A stretch of DNA of 27,651 bases from a virus. Below, piece after piece: positions 23,974-27,651 of the stretch; position 1 is the stretch's first letter; each line of letters opens with the position of its first letter. The notes beneath the pieces are model-generated. The model saw only the letters and a program-made list of their open reading frames with translations. It made no database searches and was not told the DNA's origin. A program made the position numbers and the translations under genes. The DNA lies in IMG/VR virus record IMGVR_UViG_3300031963_015213, positions 1-27,651 of that record. The stretch is one strand, 5' to 3'.

Positions 23974-24288
23974 TTAGATGTCGTCGTAGGCGACGGCCTG
24001 AATCTCGAAGCCGGGGAAGTCGTCGTTGCTTTCGGTCACCTTGACGGAGGTCACGAACGAGACGCCCTTGGTGATCGCCCCTGCGGCGACATCGCCAAAA
24101 TTCACGGTGCCTTTTCCGGATAGCGTGATGCTTCGGGTGATGAGCTTTTTCGGCTTCGCCACAACGGTGACGCCAAGCGAATCCCGCAGCGTAGCCACTT
24201 CGATGGATGAGTCCGCAGACGCTTCCTGGGCGTGGCCGGTTGCGGGCGCGAGTCCGTGCAGGTTGGTGACTCCGAAGGTGGCGGGCAT
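23974..24288 (-). CDS. Tail-tube-like protein, paralog A
   Basis: This 104-aa protein, MPATFGVTNLHGL..., has the beta-type core LITRSITLSGKGTVNFGDVAAG and SVKVTESNDDFPGFEIQAV. The DDFPGFEI-like segment aligns with EDYNSFEL in the next gene, so they are related duplicates. The gene starts 5 bp after the previous stop, and a TTGACA (24305-24310) lies 16 nt before its ATG. The tail-tube role is inferred from position. Confidence 0.65.
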   Translation of the reverse strand: MPATFGVTNLHGLAPATGHAQEASADSSIEVATLRDSLGVTVVAKPKKLITRSITLSGKGTVNFGDVAAGAITKGVSFVTSVKVTESNDDFPGFEIQAVAYDDI

Positions 24289-24293
24289 GACTC

Positions 24294-24695
24294 TTACGGC
24301 GTGTTGTCAACCGGCGTCCAATCCACACCGAGAATCCCCTCGATGGTGGTAAGCCAGCGGTCGTCATCCGTGATGGCGGTGGAGTTGGCTTTCGTCCTGA
24401 AACCACCAATGATGAATCCATTCGCCGCAGGCAGCACGCCTTCCATGATGCCCTTCACCGAATGGGCGAGAGTGGCGTGTTGGGTCCGGTTGTCAGTGGG
24501 TGACGACACGAGGATTTTCACCGTCGCTCGATGCAGTGGGCCGACCACGTTTTCAATCGAGTCTGCCAGCACGAGAATCGCATGAGATTCGGGCGTGCGG
24601 ATGTCGGAGGAAGTCCCGGTGAAAACCTCGGGAGTGGGAACAAGCTGCGCGGAGGTGAAAAGGCCGGCCAGGTAATCTTCGATGGCTTGGTTCAT
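24294..24695 (-). CDS. Probable tail terminator / tail completion protein
   Basis: This 133-aa protein, with N-terminus MNQAIEDYLAGLFTSAQLVP, has the helix-strand layout of small tail completion proteins (DUF3168- or gpU-like): a short N-terminal helix, a hydrophobic strand with SHAILVLADSIENVVG, and a C-terminal WxxxIEGILGVDW. These cap the tail tube and allow head attachment. It sits directly between the head-tail joining gene and the tube paralogs. The family call is by pattern and context. Confidence 0.65.
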   Translation of the reverse strand: MNQAIEDYLAGLFTSAQLVPTPEVFTGTSSDIRTPESHAILVLADSIENVVGPLHRATVKILVSSPTDNRTQHATLAHSVKGIMEGVLPAANGFIIGGFRTKANSTAITDDDRWLTTIEGILGVDWTPVDNTP

Positions 24696-24706
24696 GTTGG
24701 TAATTT

Positions 24707-25015
24707 TCAGCGGCGGGCCACCCGGTATTCGATGATGCCCGCGCCGGGCTTGCGGTTGATTTCCTCGATCTTGTGGCGCTCGCCGCCGATGAGGATCGTG
24801 TCGTTGTGGGCGGGCGGCGGAGTTGGCAGGTGTGCCACGAGCAACCTCACGGTGAGTGCGCCGTCCTGGGTAAAACCGCCTTCCTCAAGATCGACGGCCA
24901 GTCCGCTTGGCGAGACCATTGCCTGATAGTCCTTGCCACCGATGGTCACCGGCACGCCCGCGTCACGCAGGATTTCAACGAATGCCTCGGCAGCGGCGGC
25001 TTGGATCGCGTTCAC
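24707..25015 (-). CDS. Head-tail joining protein
   Basis: This 102-aa protein starts at GTG 25015 (NAIQAAAAEAF). The body pattern fits small head-completion proteins: VTIGGKDYQAMVSPSGLAVDLEEGGFTQDGALTVRLLVAHLPTPPP, then GGERHKIEEINRKPGAG ending in EYRVARR. These seal the portal and receive the tail. It ends 11 bp before the tail terminator gene. A TTGACA motif (25029-25034) lies 13 nt before the GTG. Alternative starts were not attractive. Confidence 0.7.
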   Translation of the reverse strand: MNAIQAAAAEAFVEILRDAGVPVTIGGKDYQAMVSPSGLAVDLEEGGFTQDGALTVRLLVAHLPTPPPAHNDTILIGGERHKIEEINRKPGAGIIEYRVARR

Positions 25016-25055
25016 GCACCGAGCCGCGTGTCAATCGGCTGGAACCTCTGAAATA

Positions 25056-25451
25056 TTAAGAGATTGCGGTGAACTCACCTTCGGAAAAGATTCCGTCACA
25101 TTTGAGGCACTTCTTTCCGGCGAGATCAGAAGTCCTTTCAATAGACTCTCCGCCACAATGCTTGCATACGAGAGGGTCTTTGCGTTCGTCATACTGATCA
25201 ATCTTCAAGCAGGATCGGCAAATGAAATCAGATTCGTTACCCGCATACTTTTTCAGAATATCGTCGCATTCCTGTCTTGTTGGTTCGTGCCCGACAATTG
25301 TTCGTGCGATCTCTTTGATCTGATCGACTTTCCCTGGATGGTAAAAATGATGCCGCTTTCCTTTAGGATATTCAATGTAAGGATTTCCATCGTCCCAAGC
25401 TTCAACACTGAAGCCACAGCGATCACAGGTGAATTCATAACAGGCAGCCAT
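25056..25451 (-). CDS. Zinc-ribbon protein inserted in the capsid operon (moron-like)
   Basis: ATG 25451 (MAACYEFTCDRCGF) was chosen because it has an AGGA box and matches the first zinc knuckle; a longer frame reaches 25661 over the capsid gene's end. The 131-aa product has four CxxC motifs: CDRCG near the start, CRSC and CKHCG in the middle, and CLKCDG near the end. These suggest two zinc-binding sites. It resembles a widespread small cytosolic zinc-ribbon family that carries FxVEAWDDGNPYIE and EFTAIS-like ends, but I cannot name a function. It lies right after a strong terminator, looks less GC-rich than its neighbours, and interrupts the usual capsid to head-completion order. Confidence 0.75.
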   Translation of the reverse strand: MAACYEFTCDRCGFSVEAWDDGNPYIEYPKGKRHHFYHPGKVDQIKEIARTIVGHEPTRQECDDILKKYAGNESDFICRSCLKIDQYDERKDPLVCKHCGGESIERTSDLAGKKCLKCDGIFSEGEFTAIS

Positions 25452-25602
25452 AGTTTTCCTGAAGAAAGGTTGAATTAGCTCTAGCAAACCCAGAATGCCC
25501 TCGGCAAGGCTGAAGCTCCTTTTCTTGCCCCACTCCAAACAAAACACCCCCTCCCGGTTTCCCGAGAGGGGGCTGACATGACAAACGAACCAATCAAATC
25601 GT
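25452..25602 (-). other. Intergenic region between capsid and zinc-ribbon gene
   Basis: These 151 bp are the longest non-coding gap in the visible late operon. They hold the terminator after the capsid gene and the Shine-Dalgarno-like AGGA of the zinc-ribbon gene. A weak TTGCCG with CTAGAG 17 nt downstream might be a promoter. Confidence 0.5.
25535..25572 (-). terminator. Strong terminator after the major capsid gene
   Basis: On the minus strand, CCCCCTCTCGG and CCGGGAGGGGG form an 11-bp stem with one G-T wobble, closed by a GAAA tetraloop (stem 25547-25572) and followed by a T-rich tail (TGTTTTGTTT). It would limit read-through into the tail genes and so raise capsid over downstream expression. 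Confidence 0.8.
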
Positions 25603-26502
25603 TTATGCCACCGGACGAATGATGCGCTCCAGCATCGGCTTGTTGCCCGGAGCGAAGCCATACATCAGGGTGAAGCTGACTTCCTGCTTGCCGAGGCGGC
25701 CGTCGTAACGGTCGCGGACCTGCATCGACAGACCGGTGCGCGGGTCGGTGACAACGCGGATCACGGTGTCGCCGGTGTTGGCGGGCACGTCCGGCACGCG
25801 GGCAGCCATGATGAGGGACTCGCGGATACCAGCGAAACCAACCAGACGCTCGGCGTTCTCAGGCAGCGCCGAGTATTCGATCACGGCGAACCCGTTCACG
25901 TCAGGCAGCATTCCGCTCACTACCACGTTGCTGGCAGCGGGAGTGATGTATGCCTTGTAGAGGGCTTCGTCCTTTTGCAGCGAGTTATAGTAGTCCGAGT
26001 TGACGAACATAAAGCGGCCCATGTCGGGAATGAAACGCTTGTTGAGCTTGGTGCCGATGTCCACGACCGAGTCGCGTCCGAAATCCAAGGCAGCCACTTC
26101 GGTCTTGTTGTTGAAGTTGGCGTTCACGATGAGTGCCATGAGGTCATCGCTGACCTTTCGGCCAAGCGCGTATGCCACCTTGTCGGCGTAGCGTTGGTTC
26201 AGATCAATCTCACTGGTGGAACGCTCCACGTCGGTGATCGCGTAGCCAGCGTATGCGTGCTTGTCGATCTTGACGGTGACATCGACTTGCGCCTGGTCGT
26301 CGGGGACGTAGCCGGTAGCGGGATCGAAGTCATGCGCCACGGTTGGAGTGACGATGTGGGTGACGATGTCCTGATTGAACTTCACGCTCGCGGACGAGAA
26401 ATCCGTGGCGATGCGGCTCAGGAGCGGGAACTTCGCGAGCAAGGTGTTGAGCGCCGTTTGGGCGATCAGCGGAGAATTGACGGTAGCGTTGCTATTGGAC
26501 AT
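25603..26502 (-). CDS. Major capsid protein (HK97-fold type)
   Basis: This 299-aa protein has an N-terminal segment (PLIAQTALNTLLAKFPLLSRIATDFSS) typical of capsid proteins that start with a short helix before the core. The core contains HDFDPATGYVPDDQAQVDVTVKIDKHAYAGYAITDVERS and a GRFMFVNSDYYNSL strand typical of HK97-fold proteins, and it ends with MQVRDRYDGRLGKQEVSFTLMYGF. The start follows the protease gene by only 6 bp (TAAGCCGCCATG). It precedes a strong terminator, which suits a highly expressed virion protein. The exact subgroup (P22 coat or other) is not decided. Confidence 0.85.
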   Translation of the reverse strand: MSNSNATVNSPLIAQTALNTLLAKFPLLSRIATDFSSASVKFNQDIVTHIVTPTVAHDFDPATGYVPDDQAQVDVTVKIDKHAYAGYAITDVERSTSEIDLNQRYADKVAYALGRKVSDDLMALIVNANFNNKTEVAALDFGRDSVVDIGTKLNKRFIPDMGRFMFVNSDYYNSLQKDEALYKAYITPAASNVVVSGMLPDVNGFAVIEYSALPENAERLVGFAGIRESLIMAARVPDVPANTGDTVIRVVTDPRTGLSMQVRDRYDGRLGKQEVSFTLMYGFAPGNKPMLERIIRPVA

Positions 26503-26508
26503 GGCGGC

Positions 26509-27651
26509 TTAGCGGTTGAAGTGAGTGGCGAGGTGTTGGTGATAGAAGGCGGCGGCTTCGTCGGGCTTGTTGGCGTTCACCAGGCGCGTGTATTCGGCGA
26601 CGAGGTCTTGAAGCGAAGTGGCTTGGGTGACGGCGGCCTGGTTGTCCCCTGCGGGAGTGACGCGGGCGGGCATCGTGGTGCCGGTCGAGGCGACGACGCG
26701 GGCCACCTCTGTCTGGACTCGCCGGTCGAAGTCGGCTTGCGATGCTTCAAGCTCGGTGATGCGGGATTGCAGCGCGGCGACCTGTTCGTTAGCCGCGCCG
26801 CGTTCGCCGTTGAGCGTGTCGAGCTGTGCTGAAAGCGTTTCCACTTCTCCGCGCAGGGTCGTGACGGTGGCCGCCTCTTCGTTGAGAAGTTCGGTCTGGG
26901 CTTGGTAATCCCGCTGGAGGTCGGCGACCTGCGTGCGGGCTTGGGCTAGTTCGTCTTCGATGGTTGTGTCCATTGACCGTGCGCCCGTGTCAACCGACGC
27001 ATGATAGACGCGGAGACGGTGCATGGCGTCGGCACGACCAGTAACCATGCCCGCGAGGTTGTGGCGCTGTGCCTGCTTGCCACTGAAGGTCTGGCCTTCC
27101 ATGGCTTCGGCGGGAATCGCACGACCCTTGGCGAGAACTGCCGCATGGAATTCCCCGGCGATTTCCGCGAGGTTGGAACTGATGAGTTCACGCTGGTCGT
27201 CTGTTAGCGGGGTGCCCGGTGCCCCCATCGCCTTGTATTTGCCGACGGAGAAGACTTCGACCTTGATGCCCGCCTTATCGAGAGCCGCGCTGTTGTCGAT
27301 CACGGCCTGCACCACGCCGATGGAGCCAACTTGAGCGGATGGCGTGGCGTAGATGGCGCGTGCCTGGCTTGCCACCCAATAGGCGGCGGAGCACATGAGG
27401 CCGGACGAGAACGCATAGACTGGCTTCTTCTTGTCGAGAGCGGCGACGGCATTCGCCAGTTCCGGAGTGCCGGCCACGGTTCCACCGGGAGAGTCGATGT
27501 TGAGGAACACCGCCTTGATGTCATCTCGTCCCGCGGCTTCCCGAATCGCGTCGCCGATCTCTTCGGAACTGGTAGCGCCGAAGAAGATACGGGCGAACAG
27601 ATCGGGCTTGCGAAGAATCGGGCCTTCGATGGCGACCACGCCGATGCCATC
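26509..27651 (-). CDS. S49 (SppA/ClpP-fold) capsid maturation protease with coiled-coil C-terminus, partial at right edge
   Basis: The frame is open to the window edge (DGIG before GTG 27639), so the start is outside. Numbering from that GTG, the S49 hallmarks are NIDSPGG (47-53), the nucleophile in CSAAYW (Ser84) and GKYKAMG with the likely general base Lys136. S49 proteases such as lambda gpC cut the portal or scaffold during capsid maturation. The last half (about 225-310) is a charged coiled coil (DLQRDYQAQTELLNEEAATVTTLR...), as in fused scaffold proteins, and an in-frame ATG at 26973 could start a 154-aa scaffold. The capsid gene follows by 6 bp. Confidence 0.9.
   Translation of the reverse strand, partial: DGIGVVAIEGPILRKPDLFARIFFGATSSEEIGDAIREAAGRDDIKAVFLNIDSPGGTVAGTPELANAVAALDKKKPVYAFSSGLMCSAAYWVASQARAIYATPSAQVGSIGVVQAVIDNSAALDKAGIKVEVFSVGKYKAMGAPGTPLTDDQRELISSNLAEIAGEFHAAVLAKGRAIPAEAMEGQTFSGKQAQRHNLAGMVTGRADAMHRLRVYHASVDTGARSMDTTIEDELAQARTQVADLQRDYQAQTELLNEEAATVTTLRGEVETLSAQLDTLNGERGAANEQVAALQSRITELEASQADFDRRVQTEVARVVASTGTTMPARVTPAGDNQAAVTQATSLQDLVAEYTRLVNANKPDEAAAFYHQHLATHFNR

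Noticed and set aside
25975-26832. 285-aa frame on plus strand
   Set aside because: It lies antisense to the capsid and protease genes, which have clear family motifs; it arises from GC-rich codon bias.

Overview
The window is bacterial chromosomal DNA carrying two mobile elements side by side at one tRNA-Ser gene. The left edge holds the 3' end of a host gene (aldo/keto reductase-like) and an intact tRNA-Ser(TGA). The last 58 bp of that tRNA are repeated exactly at 6331-6388, and a tyrosine-integrase gene lies on each side of this second copy, pointing away from it. The host is probably a Gram-negative, moderately high-GC bacterium: three phage genes encode Sec signal peptides and most prophage genes lack a Shine-Dalgarno sequence. 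Verrucomicrobiota or a relative is a guess from overall protein character; no host marker gene is present.

Element 1 (about 375-6388, clearly more AT-rich than its surroundings) is a compact 6-kb integrative element. It encodes a tyrosine integrase, an unknown 197-aa protein, an AlpA/excisionase-like helix-turn-helix protein, a small protein and a RecA-fold replication-type ATPase, all on the minus strand with overlapping or closely spaced ends. One cargo gene on the plus strand encodes a secreted Sel1-repeat protein. It has no capsid, portal, terminase or tail genes. A 17-bp repeat lies just inside each end. The layout fits a phage satellite or a minimal integrative replicon.

Element 2 (6389 to beyond the right edge) is a siphovirus-type prophage. 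Its left end has an integrase and a helix-turn-helix gene (plus strand) that end in a terminator. From the right edge a minus-strand late operon runs leftward: S49 protease with coiled-coil/scaffold tail, major capsid protein, strong terminator, zinc-ribbon cargo gene, head-tail joining and tail terminator proteins, two paralogous tail-tube-like proteins, tail assembly chaperone with a lambda-type GGGAAAG frameshift, tape measure, and tail-tip/fibre genes. Next come two tandem proteins with a Tad2 (DUF2829)-like domain, the second fused to cysteine-rich repeats and a 29-glycine tract. The operon ends with a zinc-finger protein, an unknown protein, three exported proteins and a holin-sized membrane protein. 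Portal, terminase, the lytic switch and the other attachment site must lie outside the window.

The most interesting points are the tandem elements sharing one tRNA site, the Tad2-like domains in the tail operon, the unassigned exported-protein cassette near the holin-like gene, and a TTGAC motif placed about 13-16 nt before many prophage start codons but not before those of element 1.
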